This document shows, one piece after another, positions 1 to 12,538 of a stretch of 64,000 nt of DNA. The notes below the pieces were generated by a model. It saw nothing but the letters and a program-made list of their open reading frames with translations, had not been told where the DNA came from and searched no databases. The first letter of the stretch is position 1, and each line of letters starts with the position of its first letter. Both the position numbers and the translations under genes were made by a program. Source of the stretch: Sclerotinia nivalis (taxonomy: Eukaryota; Ascomycota; Leotiomycetes; Helotiales; Sclerotiniaceae); contig JAPEIS010000012.1 of NCBI GenBank assembly GCA_029531795.1, forward strand, positions 1,550,001-1,614,000, written 5' to 3'.

Positions 1-1
1 T

Positions 2-1217
2 GGTAATCATCGTGATGCTTGGGTTTTTGGTGCTACGGATCCTGGTTCAGGTACTGCGGTATTTCTCGAAGTCATGCATATCTTTGGTGATCTTGTTTCA
101 AGAGGTTGGCGTCCACAACGTACAATTGAATTTGCTTCTTGGGATGGTGAAGAATATAATCTTATTGGATCTACCGAGCATGTTGAAAAGAACATGGAAA
201 AGTTACGCAAGGATGCATTCGTTTACCTTAATGTTGATGTAGGCGTCGGTGGTGATAAATTCAGAGCCGCAGGAAGTCCAGTTTTCAAGAAAGCCCTTCT
301 TCGAGTCCTAGACCGCACAACTGATCCTTACCGAAATGCTACTCTACGACAACTATGGGATGAAAGGAAGGGTCAATTAGATGGTCTAGGAGCTGGAAGT
401 GATTATGTTGCTTTTCAAGATATGGCAGGAACCTCTTCCCTTGATTTCGGGTTTGAAGGTCCTGTATATCCATATCATTCAGCATATGACAATTTTGAAT
501 GGATGGCCAGTCAAGGGGATCCAAATTTTCGCTATCACAAACTTCTCGCTCAAGTCTGGGCCCTTCTCATTCTCGAATTTTGCGATCGGGCAGTCCTTCC
601 TTTTGATTTCAGAGCATATTCTGCATCTCTCACAACTTGGGTTATGGATTTGGAAAATTGGGCAGAGAGTAAAGGTCCTAATGAAGATGGTAATGTACCA
701 TGGTCTACAGAACCATTGAGAGAAGCAGCATTACAATTTGCGCAAGATTCAAGGAGGTTTGAAAAATTTGAATTAGAATGGGATGGATTGGTTATGGGAA
801 GTGGAGGGTTTGAAAGTCCGGGATTGGCTTCTCATAGAAAGAGTCATAATACTAGGATGGCGAATTTTGAAACTCATCTTTTGGATTTGGAGGAAGGTGG
901 TGGGGTATGTTTATTTCCTTTTCCCCTATTCTCTGCACTCATTTCCAGCTTTTGCCTCAATTGTCTGATGTCACATCCTCTTGTTGTACGCCCATATCAT
1001 TCAAAATCACCCACTAACATACACAAAATAGATACCCAATAGAACTCAATTTAAACACGTAATCTTTGGACCACAACTCTGGTCCGGATATGACGAGGCT
1101 TATTTCCCCGCTATTCGTGATGCGGTCGAAGCGGGAGATTGGGGTCTGGCTAAAAACTTGGTGGAGAAGACGGCGAGGATTATTAAGAGGGCTAGTTCTA
1201 AGATGGCGGATGGATGA
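2..1217 (+). CDS. M28B metallopeptidase, glutamate carboxypeptidase II-like (3' part)
   Basis: C-terminal part (about 362 residues) of a zinc-dependent aminopeptidase or carboxypeptidase of family M28B, the PSMA/transferrin-receptor-like group; the 5' end lies outside the window. The frame opens with GNHRDAWVFGATDPGSG, which carries the first zinc His and the bridging Asp. ASWDGEEYNLIGS follows with the catalytic Glu-Glu pair, then LNVDVG with the zinc Asp, and YPYHSAYDNFEWM with the last zinc His, so the di-zinc centre looks complete. The C-terminal part is the helical dimerisation domain. One intron runs from 905 (GTATGT) to 1031 (TAG) with a CTAAC branch site near 1014; it is phase 0. Exon 2 begins IPNRTQFKHVIFGPQ and ends at TGA 1215-1217. 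In fungi such proteins are usually vacuolar or membrane-anchored, but the N-terminus that would show this is missing. Confidence 0.9.
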
Positions 1218-2575
1218 TGGGTGATGGGTGTGGGTGATGGGGTTTTGGTGTTGAGGGGGAGGGGGAAAGGAAATGAAAGATGAGGAAGGGAGGGGATAAA
1301 GAAAGATGGCCCATGTTGATGATTGGTTGATGGTTCATTATATAGATACCTACGAGTAGTATATCGATTATTGATTTGGAATAAGGATTCAGAAATAGGA
1401 ATTCAGGAATAGGAATTCAGAAATAAGGATTCAGTAATTAAACAGAGTTGTTTAAATGTACTCTTATTGTATTTATTTATTTATTTCTTGTATTTCTTGT
1501 ATTTCTTGTATTTCTCATACTATACGGTATTACGTATAAACAGCGAAACTAGCTTGGCGTTATTTTAGTTTTAGTTCTATTATTAGGTATTAGAAATTGT
1601 AACTCGTAATATAGAATCGAAACGAATAAGATAAAGTGATACAATTTTTGATCTGTGTGTTGTGTTATGTTTGGTGATTCTTGTGTTATGTTATATTTGA
1701 AGATTGATTTTGATTTTGATTTTATTCTATTGATTTGATTTGAGTTGATTTGATTGTGATTGTGATTGTGATTGTGATTTTGATTTGATTTCATTTTTTC
1801 TATTCCATCTTCTTCTATTCTGTCCTATTTTTCATCGTGTCCTATTTCTCTCAATTCGATTCAATTCAATTCACTTCAACTCATTTCAACTCCACTCATA
1901 CATACTCTGCCTTTCTTTACCCTTGAATCACCCCACCCCTCCATATCCTCCATATCAACTCAATCCCCAGGATTCCCCCAAAAAATCATAATCATGATCA
2001 CAAATCAGGAGGACATCAATATTATCCATCCATCCATCCATCCATCCATCCATCCATTCATCCATAACAAATACATTCATTCATGCATGCATGTATCTCA
2101 TCCAAAGCCCTCCAAGCCCCTCCCAAGAAAACCCAATCCCATCCCCCAATCCCCGGATCCCCACCCCAACCCATACCCCTTCCCAACCAACCAACCAGAA
2201 ACCATGCAAAGACAAACCCAACACTCCACTATCTAAAACTCCTCATATTGTCCTAGAACATAAACAACTAAACAAACAAATCTTTAACACCCATACTCCT
2301 TTTCATTCCTCACTAAAAACCCAAGCTAAATAAAGCTCAAGCTGGAAATTTTATAACTCCTACTCCATTGCCCAATACCAATATCAGTATCAATGATTTG
2401 GATATGCTAAAACACGGTGGCCCATGAAAATTCAATGTGCCACGGAAAAAACAAAACAAGAACGAAAAATGACGTAAGAAATAGACGCTAGTGATCTATT
2501 ATGTCATTGTGTGTGTTGTTATAATGATATGCGTGTGTGTGTTCCCCCTCATTATTTTTTATAAAAAAAAGACTT
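1218..2575. other. Intergenic, low-complexity, convergent gene tails
   Basis: No gene is visible. The stretch separates two convergent genes. It holds a GGAATTCAGAAATA-like imperfect repeat at about 1381-1436, TTGTATTTC repeats at about 1486-1514, a GATTGT run at about 1750-1778, a (CCAT)n array at 2024-2058 and C-rich tracts to about 2220. Short open frames here are simple-sequence artefacts. Confidence 0.6.
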
Positions 2576-3883
2576 TCATGCTTGTAATGAAACATTGCTC
2601 GTAGGAGATCCCTCTATATGTTCAGACTTTTGCAATTTCGCATTTCCTATTGTATTAGGAACTGCCAGTGACGTATCCGGTAAAGGTTCACTTGCAGCTG
2701 CAGCTCGATATTCTTTTGCAGTCATTTTCGAATTTGCGTTTTCGGTTGTAGGATTCGGTAATTCTCTTAATGGTAAATCCGTACTACTTTGACTCTTATG
2801 TAATTGATGTACCACATTCGAAGAGCTAGTAATTGTCGATAGTAGTGGCCTTCCTCCAGTTGTTTCCTTCATTTCCATTTCCGAGTCTCGTATTGGAATA
2901 TGTTCGGCTTTACCACGGGGTTTGCTACTAGAGGCTCTGGGTACGGTGATTGGAGATGGTTTCCGGGATCTTTTTGCAGTATAGCTATCCAATGAGCTAG
3001 AAGATTCCGTTGATGAACTTCTATTTCTGTCATGATACTGACCACGATTTGTGAAGGATCGAATTTCCAATTGTGAAGGTGTTTCACCACGTTGTACTTT
3101 AGCATCAATGAGCTTTTCCGTGACAATTCGACCTAATTGTCCTTCTGTACCTCTTCGACTGCTTCCATGACTACCAGCTCGGTTCCTACTACTGACTCTA
3201 ACCTTACCTTCCATTACTTTTGCCGATGGAGGTGGTTGAATCATCCATCTCGTTTCCTCTTTACTCCTTGGTGCCGTACTGACAATTGGTGGATGTAAAT
3301 CATTGACTGGTGGATTTCTCGCAAGATAATACGTTTCCGGATTTCCATCAGATCCATGTCTACTACTAGGTCTTCCATCTACTCCAAACATTCTTCCAGC
3401 AGATTCCGAGGCCCTTGTAATTGCATCCATAATCCTTTGTCCAGGCCCATGTGTATCCCTACCCCAAAGCTCCTCATCTTCTCGTTGATATCGTTTCCTA
3501 TTCCATCCTTCTCCAGATACTCGAGATCCTTCTTCAACCACCGTAGGACTACTCCCAGGATCGGTACTCATCCCAGCACTACTCGCATAGCTACTCCCTT
3601 GTCCTGCCGTATTAAGTCCTCTCTGACTTCCATTTTTATCCTTCTTGTTTCCTTTTTTATTCGGTGGACCGGGACCCATCAAAATTTCCTCAGTCCAATA
3701 TGGATTTGTCGAGAATGGTGAGGGATGCCTATACAGGCCTGGTTGTTCTGTTTCCAATGCATGTTTTTCGACTCGTTCTCGTTTGGCTTGTTCTTTTGCT
3801 TTCCTCCTATGGCTGATCTTGGCGCAAGTGGCGCAGGATAGTATATAGAATGCAACGGATTGTAGAGCGACATCTATAGACAT
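2576..3883 (-). CDS. Conserved-looking fungal protein of unknown function, 435 aa
   Basis: Single-exon gene. I do not recognise a named domain. The N-terminus (residues about 3-22) is a short hydrophobic stretch with two Cys (SVAFYILSCATCAKI), which could be a signal anchor. A basic charged helix follows (RRKAKEQAKRERVEKHA), then a Pro/Trp-rich block that looks conserved (PSPFSTNPYWTEEILMGPGPP). The rest is Ser/Arg/Gly-rich and probably disordered, with many SSS runs and basic RS-like patches. The start at 3883 is the first ATG of the frame and gives the hydrophobic N-terminus. The gene stands alone: the upstream 5.6 kb has no convincing gene and the downstream neighbour is convergent. A membrane-anchored protein with a disordered cytosolic tail is inference from composition. 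Confidence 0.75.
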   Translation of the reverse strand: MSIDVALQSVAFYILSCATCAKISHRRKAKEQAKRERVEKHALETEQPGLYRHPSPFSTNPYWTEEILMGPGPPNKKGNKKDKNGSQRGLNTAGQGSSYASSAGMSTDPGSSPTVVEEGSRVSGEGWNRKRYQREDEELWGRDTHGPGQRIMDAITRASESAGRMFGVDGRPSSRHGSDGNPETYYLARNPPVNDLHPPIVSTAPRSKEETRWMIQPPPSAKVMEGKVRVSSRNRAGSHGSSRRGTEGQLGRIVTEKLIDAKVQRGETPSQLEIRSFTNRGQYHDRNRSSSTESSSSLDSYTAKRSRKPSPITVPRASSSKPRGKAEHIPIRDSEMEMKETTGGRPLLSTITSSSNVVHQLHKSQSSTDLPLRELPNPTTENANSKMTAKEYRAAAASEPLPDTSLAVPNTIGNAKLQKSEHIEGSPTSNVSLQA

Positions 3884-6800
3884 GATTCTTCAATTCCTGA
3901 TGTCGAGAGAGAAGAAAGGTATGGGTTGTGAAATGAGAAGAGAATCGAAGAAGTTTAATGCATGAAGGTGACGTTGCGCAGTTCACTCATACTGTGGTTG
4001 CGGCTGTTTCGAATCGGGAAAAGAAGATCTTCAACCAGGAAAATGCTGGCTAGAGTATATGGGATGGCTCCTTGAGATGATACCTTGGGAGGTATTGTGT
4101 AGATTGACTTCTGTCTGTAACGATGAAAAAGTGAATTGAGTCCTGTTTACAAGAGAAGGTTTCGTATAAAAGGTATGATTGGTGGCTTTTCGTGGCTTGT
4201 AGTGAGTGAACCAGGAAATCTTAATTCGTAATCATTGATTGTCCAAACATCAAAATTGGATACTTTTGTAACAAATATGAATGGATGAGGTTCTAACTTG
4301 TAATTGAAGGATCGAAATGATTGTATCAAATTACCCAAGTGGTTAATTCATTTGCAGGTCGTTTCTGTTTCCTCGAGTCCAAGCGGAGGAGGTTGGAAAT
4401 GGAATACCAAAAAAAGGTGCTTCACTATTCCAGATAGTGTAATACCAAATAATATACCTCAAGTTTTGATGAAATAAGACTTATGCGCTGTTTGTCTCAT
4501 ATAGAAACTTGGAATATTGATTTGAAAAAATAATGAATTGTTATTTGAAGTGAGTGAGTGAAGTGAGTGAAGTGAGTGAGTGATGTAAGTGAGTGAAGTG
4601 AGTGAAGTGAGTGAGTAGTGGTTGAGTTGAGTGAGTGAGTGATGTCAGAGTTCAACTGACAAGTTTCGTGTTTCCGGATGGATATAATTGGGTATGAGGT
4701 CGGGGTCGGGGTCGGATGGAAGTACGGGATACTAAGTAAGGTAATCACTACTAAAGGATCCAATGTCTTTTAGTCACACATTCATACGTACATAGCTAAG
4801 CCCTTTATCAGTAATCAAATACCAGGGTATTAGGCCAAGCGATTGAATCTCCAATTAAGCATTTTATGATATATCTAAATAGTAATGTTTCTCAACATGT
4901 TTTGTTGCTCTAATGATCTGTTGTGACTGTTGTGATATGTAGTTAAAATGTAGTGGAATGTAAGTTTAAATCAGATTCATTCAATCAGATCAATCTTTCT
5001 CCAAATAGTGGAGGAGGAATGGGAAATGGATAAAAGTTAGAGAGGACGGGAAATTGGTTTCAAATCATGACTGCTCCAAATGAAGGAATTAGTAACTAGG
5101 GGTGTATATCGGACCTGTATTTCATAGATTTCATCCCTTGCTTTCCCCTTGTTGCCCGGCTCACAATGTTACCATCGCCACGAGGGGCAAAGCTGTCATG
5201 TTGGTTGTTGTTTTTATGTAGTAGGAACTTGCTCATATTATCCAAGAATCATATTTGATATTCAATTCTTCTACACTCGAGCAATCAATTTCAAACCATC
5301 AAACAGTCCTCTCCCATCTATTAAAATAATTGATATTCAGGGTCCAACATAATTCAGGATCCCCTCAACATCGGTTACCCACAGATCATGCTAAGTAAGG
5401 GGAAGACTTTCAGGTCCCTGCGTACACTTGCTGCGTAGGTCCCTGATGAACCCTAAGCTTACCTAGGTATTTTGAAACACGAATCGAAACAGACGATCAA
5501 GATCTATCTCAACATCTTCACATACTAGATACATATACTAGGTATATATACTAGATGCATATCCTAGATACAAATACTAGGTACCTACCTACACATTTCC
5601 AACTTCCCACTGCACTGACGAGCATCTAAACTTTCTCCTCCTGCAAACCTAGCGTTTTTAATGCAGCAAAATATGCCGTGTAACCTCTGCATGATGCAAT
5701 CCAAACTTCTGGAATTGTGAAAAGTTTAATGGCACCGTTAAGGTTACATCGCGATCGGCTGGTTTTATGTAGGGCCTAACTTGATATTCATGTACCTCCT
5801 AGGTACACGCGTTGATAGAGCAACGATGTGCATAGGTATCAACGTTGTGAAATTGAGGCTATCATTGCCATTTTCTCCAATTAAATGGAATGGTATTGTG
5901 ACCTCTTGAAGTTTTATTCACGGCCATTTATTTATTTAACGATATAAGAAGCAGCGGTCAAAGTCGTCATTCAATGCTCGCTCGCATTCCAATTCCCTCT
6001 GATATCTATGAGAATTCATCTTCATCACGAGATCAAAGCACCAAATCACTGCATCATCATCGTTATTCCCGAATTTCCGTACACCGACCCCTCGACTCCA
6101 ATTCCCCAGTCGAGAAACTCAGCATTACCTAGGTCCATTCCTATCAATCAAAACATTGAGATTCTTCAATCACCATACGCGAACTTCACAGCCGGAAGTT
6201 GCAAGCACCCTAACCTTCAAGCGCATTGAGGCATTTCCTCGTAATCGGTGTCGGAATCCGCAGTACAGCAGCATCGCTCGCGGGGCTGAATAAATAATAG
6301 TGGGATTCATCGCGGTTTTGCATGGGTCAGCTATATGAGGTTACCCGAACACCGTGTACTGCACCGCCATATACATGCGGATCCCTTGGAGATTTCCGTC
6401 TGATAACAACCAGGTAAGATTTGAGCTTGGAGTTGTAGTCGAGCATGCATTTCCTAATTCCATACCTGATAATTATATCATCAACATTGTTCAGTTATTT
6501 ATGGACTATCTGGATGATCACCATGGTCGACAATCCCAGCGGCACAGTATACGTCTGCGGCGAGGACTTATTATACTCTGGTCCTATTAGACGATTTCTG
6601 GCGCAGGTGGAATGCTAATGTTGCGATCTGGTTGTCTGAACAAATCCCTAGTATACCGCACAAAAGGATGGCTAGAATGACGTGGTGAAGAGATTACGGT
6701 GGACAACATTGTGCAGAGTCCATATAGGCGATGCCATTTTGTAACCTATCTTCGCCGTGAAATGAACCTTGTAGTTTTGCATAACTCACTGGCACAGTTT

Positions 6801-9512
6801 AAAAAGCAAGATGCAATGATCAAGCAGCTATCAAAAACATGCGCGTAAAATTGACACGTGATCATGCTGCAGGCAGATTCTCCCATATCGAAGCTCTTCG
6901 TTTTAATCTTAGAAATTTACTATAATCTCAGAATATCATCAATAATCAATACTATCATGCAATACTACCTGGGTACTCATAAAACAGTTCTATCACCGCC
7001 AGAGTAAAAGAGTACCAACAAATACAAATACCCGTGATCTGGTGAAACAATCACCACTACCCGTGGACCTATAAAGCAAACCTAGAGCAAAGTCCATAAC
7101 ATCTTCCTCCCAAATTGGATTCTTAACCTTTTCTAATCCCATCCCACTTCAACCCCATCCCAAAAATCCAAACCATATCCCTAAAACCCTCCAAAAAAAA
7201 ATCTCTACATCCATCATCCTCTACAACCACGAATTCGAATACCCCGAAAACCCCAACGACTTCCCCTGAGCTCTCTCTCTCTACCTGCACACCAGCCCCG
7301 AAAAGAAAAAGGCAGAGCAAAATACCACGTCAAAACCATCGGTATCGGTGTCGGCTGGTCAGTAGATCATAGATCTTCAAGTGGAATCTTCAAGGAAGTT
7401 TTCTCGTTGTTCTCTTTCGGATTGTGTTTATTCTGTTCTGTTCGGATCAGAGGGTTGTCTATTATGTGAATGGGGTTTTTGGGAGGAGGGATGGGACGGG
7501 ATTGTGTAATAGGGGGGAAAAGGGATTAGTTGTAGGATTGTAGGATGTGGGGTTTTGGGTGTTGGGTTTGAGGGGGATGGGAATGGGGATGATGATGGAA
7601 ATAGGGATAGAGATGGGGATGAGGAAAAGGTATTTAGGTGTGAGATTTGGTGATGTTGAGGGGGAGAGTATGGAGTTTGGGAATGGGTATATAAAGGGGC
7701 GGATGAGAATGTGCGGCCGAGAACTGTGGAGGTTTCGAGGGTTTTGTGAGTTGTGATGGGTGAGTTGGGGTTAAGTCGTTGGGTTGTGCTGGTTGTGAAT
7801 ACTTAGGGAAATCTAGTACTATTGATGGTGTTTATTTTGTGGCGGTGGTGGTGCTGCTATATGCAGGATTGATTGAATGATCAAATGTGCAAAGTTGATT
7901 GCAGGAATTGTGACTTGAGATGTATCTGTGGAATTTCGCTCAACCCGTCGGGTTGATGGACTGACAGATGCAGGTATTCATAAAACGCTTTCCAACTTCC
8001 AATTTATTATGTCCAAATCGAATGTTCTCATTGTTTGAGATGTGTTGGATGATGCATTCGGATTATAAAGTATACAAACAGATATTGCAACAAGGCCGTT
8101 ATACCCAACTGTGCCAAATGGTCCTGTGGACGACATATATAGTTTTAGGGATACATGACTGCGTAGCTGAAGTATTCGAAGTACTCAGTAGTATTGATAA
8201 TTTAATAAGACGTATGAGCGAGCACTAGCAAGCTTATGTGCTACTTTATACATACGAGAGTACTAACACTCATAATGCAGAAACCATTAAACTATCAAAA
8301 CCATTACTCATACAAGCTGTGAATACTGGAGACAAGAAGCTTCATATGACCATGAATAACATATAACAGGATGTTGGCTCTCGCAGACGAGGTCGCTTTC
8401 ATCCGCGCCAAGAACTTATCCCGTAGACTGTGTAGTGTAAAAGCTAATCGAAAATTCCATACTAGAAATACGTGTGGGTACGCGCTACTTAGGGCGTAGT
8501 TAGTTTGAAGATTTCAGCCGGTGCGGTATATTGGTGATGAGGATAGGATTGGGTTGTGTAACGATTGATTGATATCTAGTATTGGATTAGATAACGTAGT
8601 CAGTTTTTAGACCATTCTTATCAGATGGGCGAGAATTCTTGGAGAGAAAGACTCGGGTAAGGTGACTGTAAAGATCCTGAGTAGATAGATTCGGATTGAT
8701 ATACCTGTCTGAAAAGAGGAGGACATCTACTACCACTTTTCTCACTTCATGCTCGCGCGGTTAGAAAGTATAAAGCTTCATTTTAGGCACATGCCATAAT
8801 TGATAAACCATAAAAGGAATATGGACTATAATTAAACACTGGATGGTCTTAATAGTATGAGTACTACCACCTAGGTACGTACAACTCCAGCGAAGCAACA
8901 ATAAACCCTTTCTAATTGGTCAAAATGTGCATCTAATCTTGACTAACTATATACGCAGCTCTACAAGGAAAGGGTTCCTACATTAGTGATCGCCCTTACC
9001 TTGATGGGTCCGTGTTTCTATGAAGAAGCTTAAGCCCCGCCCAATTTGATATCATCACAATTTCTTTGATGTTTACTACTGCCATGTATGTTGCTGTATT
9101 TAATTGCACTCTTGGCGTCAATAAGCCAAGAGAAAGTCGGGAAGGTGCGAATTAACTTGGATTTTAGATATCAATTGCAATTTTCATCCTCCAATCTTCT
9201 ATTTTGCTGTCATTGTGATACTTACATCCCAGGAAGTGAGAATTTTTGACTTGTTTTGTCTGTTCTGAGGAGTGAATTAAGTCGCATACCAACGAAAGAA
9301 GGAAGGGCGGGCAGTGATTCGAAGTTGCACAAAGCATTATATGACGGAATTGGATCAATCGGCAGGAACGCAAATCGTACTCGTATCATCTACATCAAAA
9401 AACCTCAAGAATTTAATAACCCACCTCTTTGCGCGCACTTTGCCAGCAGAGCAAACGCGCAAATAATTGTCACTTCATCATCTCAACAGACCGAATCAAG
9501 GACAAATAAACA
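3884..9512. other. Gene-free stretch of 5.6 kb with simple repeats
   Basis: I see no gene here that I can support; the longest open frames are under 90 codons apart from one that overlaps the phosphatase start. The stretch contains a GTGA/AGTGAGTG array at about 4540-4645, a cluster of CTAGGTA/TACCTAGG motifs (5461-5590, 5797-5810, 6127-6136, 8872-8880), C-rich DNA at 7090-7320 and G-rich DNA at 7480-7760. No tRNA-like A/B boxes were spotted by eye. Confidence 0.5.
4540..4645. repeat. GTGA-type microsatellite
   Basis: Imperfect tandem AGTG/AGTGAGTG units run through this stretch in purine-rich form on the + strand, interrupted by GTAA and TTGA variants. It is simple-sequence DNA; the long repetitive open frame on the minus strand (rich in THSL) is an artefact of it. 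Confidence 0.8.
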
Positions 9513-12500
9513 ATGGCAGCTCACTATCGGGACGATATCATCCATGGTAAAGGCCATCCCGATACTCACGCATCTGCAAATCGCTGGCGCCACCAAGAAT
9601 CCACCGCATTTTCTCAACATGCAGTTTCCGCACCTCGAGAAGCGGATGGACGACATGAAAGTGGTGGGTTGGCTAACTTTCTAAACAAATCGCGAGTGGA
9701 AGGTAAAGGTTCACCTGGTCCACATAAACCAATTATGCTAGCTGGGAATGCGCAACATGGAGAACTGGAAGCTGCAAGAAGGGAACAAGAGGAATTGGAA
9801 CAGAAGGATGCTATGAATGGAGTACAAAGGGGAGGAGCTGGGGCAACGGTTAAGTGCGGTCCTTTGCTTAATTATAGACGTATGGAAAATGATGTTTGGT
9901 TTGGGAGTGTTTTGATTGTTGTTGATACACAAACGGCTAGGGAGGATTCGGTACCGGAGTTGAGATTGAGGGTTTTGGAGAATAGTCAGCCTAGGCGAAA
10001 TGGTAATGGAACGGGTATTGCCACTGGAAATGGGTATACGGATGATCGTGGTGAAGCGCATGGGATTTTTAATGGCGTGGATTACTCCGAGAATCGAAAC
10101 CCTACACAATCATCAAATGACAATATACCAAATCATGCTGGACAATCCGATTCTTCCAGCAACAATGAAGAATTCAAGATTAGAGGAGTCAAGCTATATG
10201 CGGATGTGGCAAACACTTTCTGGAGATTTTATCTCCAAGTTCCTATGCAACAAGAAGAAATTCAATGCGAGTACACGATTCCTGGGCTCACATTTGCTGA
10301 AGGAGGAAAGACGGATAGACAAAACTTCTTTATACCAGCGGTTTCGGAGAGCATGAGAATAATGTTTCATTCTTGTAATGGATTTAGTGTGGGCACGGAT
10401 ACGGAAGCTTACAGTGGTGCTTGTCTTTGGAGAGATGTTGCTAGACGACACAAGGAAGCTCCCTTCCATGTTATGTAAGACAGCCTTTTGTTTCGGGAGT
10501 GGAAAACACTAACATTTGACAGGCTTGGTGGTGGAGATCAGATATACAATGATGGAATTAGAGTCAATGGACCCCTAAGACCTTGGAGTGATATTGGTAA
10601 TCCGATAAAGAGAAGAGAACATCCTTTTCCTGAAAAGTTGAGGAGGGATTGTGATGATTATTATGTCAAAAATTATCTTCGTTGGTAAGTCAATTTTGGA
10701 AATCGAAATTTTTGGAGTTTGACTTAGAAATGCAGGTATACGACTGAGCCATTTGCTGCGATGAATGGAAAGATTCCTCAAGTTAACATCTGGGATGATC
10801 ATGACGTAAGTTTAGCTCCTTTTCAATGATAGGTTTAGCTGCTAACGAATTAAATAGATCATTGATGGCTTTGGCTCATACGTCGATGAATTTATGCGTT
10901 GTCCAGTTTTCCGTGGTATCGGCGGTGTTGCTCATAAATACTATTTACTGTTCCAACACCATATTGCACCTCCAGCATCTACATTCACAACTGGTGTGTT
11001 ATCCTCTAAGGTTTCCCCCTTGTAACATGACTAAAATTTCTCAGATGCACCTCAGACCATGTCAGCAAATGGAGTTGGGCTTGATCCACGTCAAGCAGAA
11101 AACACATATGCGTTGGAGGATGACGTCCCTGATCCAAGTTATATCATTGGTGATAGCGCTGGTGTAAGTAATTTCAGGTCCTAGTGATGGATTTGGCTAA
11201 TTATTTCTTAGCCATATGTAGCAGAACGCTCTCGTAGCATTTATGCAAGATTGGGTGCGAGAATCGCATTCTTCGGTATTGATGCTAGAACAGAAGTAAG
11301 TCGCCAAAATTCAAACCTAAGTACCATATTGACTTTTGACATAGCGTACACGTCATCAAGTGAATTATCCTGCAACATACAAGAAGATTTTCGATCGTCT
11401 AAGAGCAGAACTTACTGCTGCAAAAGCATCTCCAAATCCTGTTCAACACCTTATTGTTTTACTCGGGATTCCCATCGCTTATCCAGTGAGTTCATCACAA
11501 TAAATTATTATATATATCAATGCTAATACTAGTAGCGTTTAACATGGTTAGAGAATATCTTTTCGAGCCCCTTAATGGGCCCACTCAAATTTATGAACAA
11601 GCGATTTGGGTTTGGTAAGCGATATTCTGTACATGCCCTCATTTATAGTACCCTACTAACTTCCATCCCTAGGCGGGAGTTTCTTCAATAACTTCGACGG
11701 CAGCGTTGATCTTCTCGATGACCTTGATGACCATTACACAGCACACACCCACAAAAGAGAACGACACTACATCGTCGCACAGCTGCAATCTCTCGCTTCC
11801 CAATTCTCAGTCCGCATCACCATCCTCGGTGGTGATGTACATCTCGCCGCCGTTGGTCGTTTCTATTCAAATCCCCACTTGAAAATCCCGGTCTCGAAAG
11901 ATTTTAGATATATGGCGAATATCATTTCTTCAGCCATTGTTAATAAACCTCCTCCGCAAGCTGTGGCAAATTTATTAGCTAGAAGAAATAAAATCCACCA
12001 TTTGGATAAGGAGACAGATGAGACACTCTTAAGTTTCTTTGATAGAGATCCAGGAGAAGATAAAAGAAGCGCTAAGAGTAACACCGTTACAATGCCTAGT
12101 CGAAACTGGGCAATTCTCACAGAGAACTCACGTTCCACTCCATCCTCATCTATCCCTCCCCACCAAAACATCAACAATCCAACCACAGAAGCGGAACTCG
12201 CACCCTACGATCTCCCCCCGGCCGACATTCCAAAAGATGGACATTCCCCCCTCCACCTGGGCGAAAAAGGAGCAGGTAGTGCACATAAATCGGCAAATCC
12301 AAACGAACATGGAAAATCGGGTGATGGTAGTTTGGATGTGGTTATTAGGGTGGAGATGGATCAGCATGATAAGGATGGGAAGACTAGGGCGTATGGAATG
12401 TCGGTTCCGGTTTTGAGGTATGAGGGGGGTCCGGTGATGGTGGATGGGGGGAGGAGGAGCTGGGTGGGGAGTAGGGGGAGTTGGGGGAGTTGGGGGAGTA

Positions 12501-12538
12501 GGGGGAGGAGTGCCGGGGGAGTGGAGTTAGGTAGGTAG
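9513..12538 (+). CDS. PhoD-like phosphatase (fungal PhoD_2 type), 872 aa
   Basis: Metallophosphoesterase-like protein of the fungal PhoD-like group, likely a phosphodiesterase/phosphatase; the substrate is unknown. Nine exons: 9513-10474, 10523-10684, 10736-10805, 10858-10993, 11045-11163, 11212-11295, 11345-11485, 11536-11614, 11673-12538. All junctions are GT-AG and the frame is kept. Metal-site-like motifs are PFHVMLGGGDQIYND (junction of exons 1-2, near residue 320), NIWDDHD (392-398) and LGGDVHLA (GGDVH at 637-641). The start sits in a good context (AAACAATGG). The N-terminal 220 residues and the C-terminal 170 are low in complexity. The last 40 codons are built from G-runs, encoding SWGSWGSRGR. 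No signal peptide or membrane segment is evident, so a cytosolic enzyme is inferred. The many small introns in the catalytic part contrast with the uninterrupted ends. Confidence 0.9.
12461..12520 (+). other. G-run cluster with G-quadruplex potential
   Basis: Inside the last exon of the phosphatase the sense strand has six to seven runs of three to five G separated by 3-5 nt loops of the type AGTT/AGTA. This fits the standard G3+N1-7 quadruplex pattern in both DNA and mRNA. Folding is inferred from pattern only. Confidence 0.6.

Noticed and set aside
3356..3721. 121-codon + strand frame
   Set aside because: It is antisense to the 435-residue gene and has no recognisable features.
9256..9684. 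142-codon frame overlapping the phosphatase start
   Set aside because: It runs in another frame into exon 1 of the phosphatase, whose ATG at 9513 has a better context and continues into the conserved domain.
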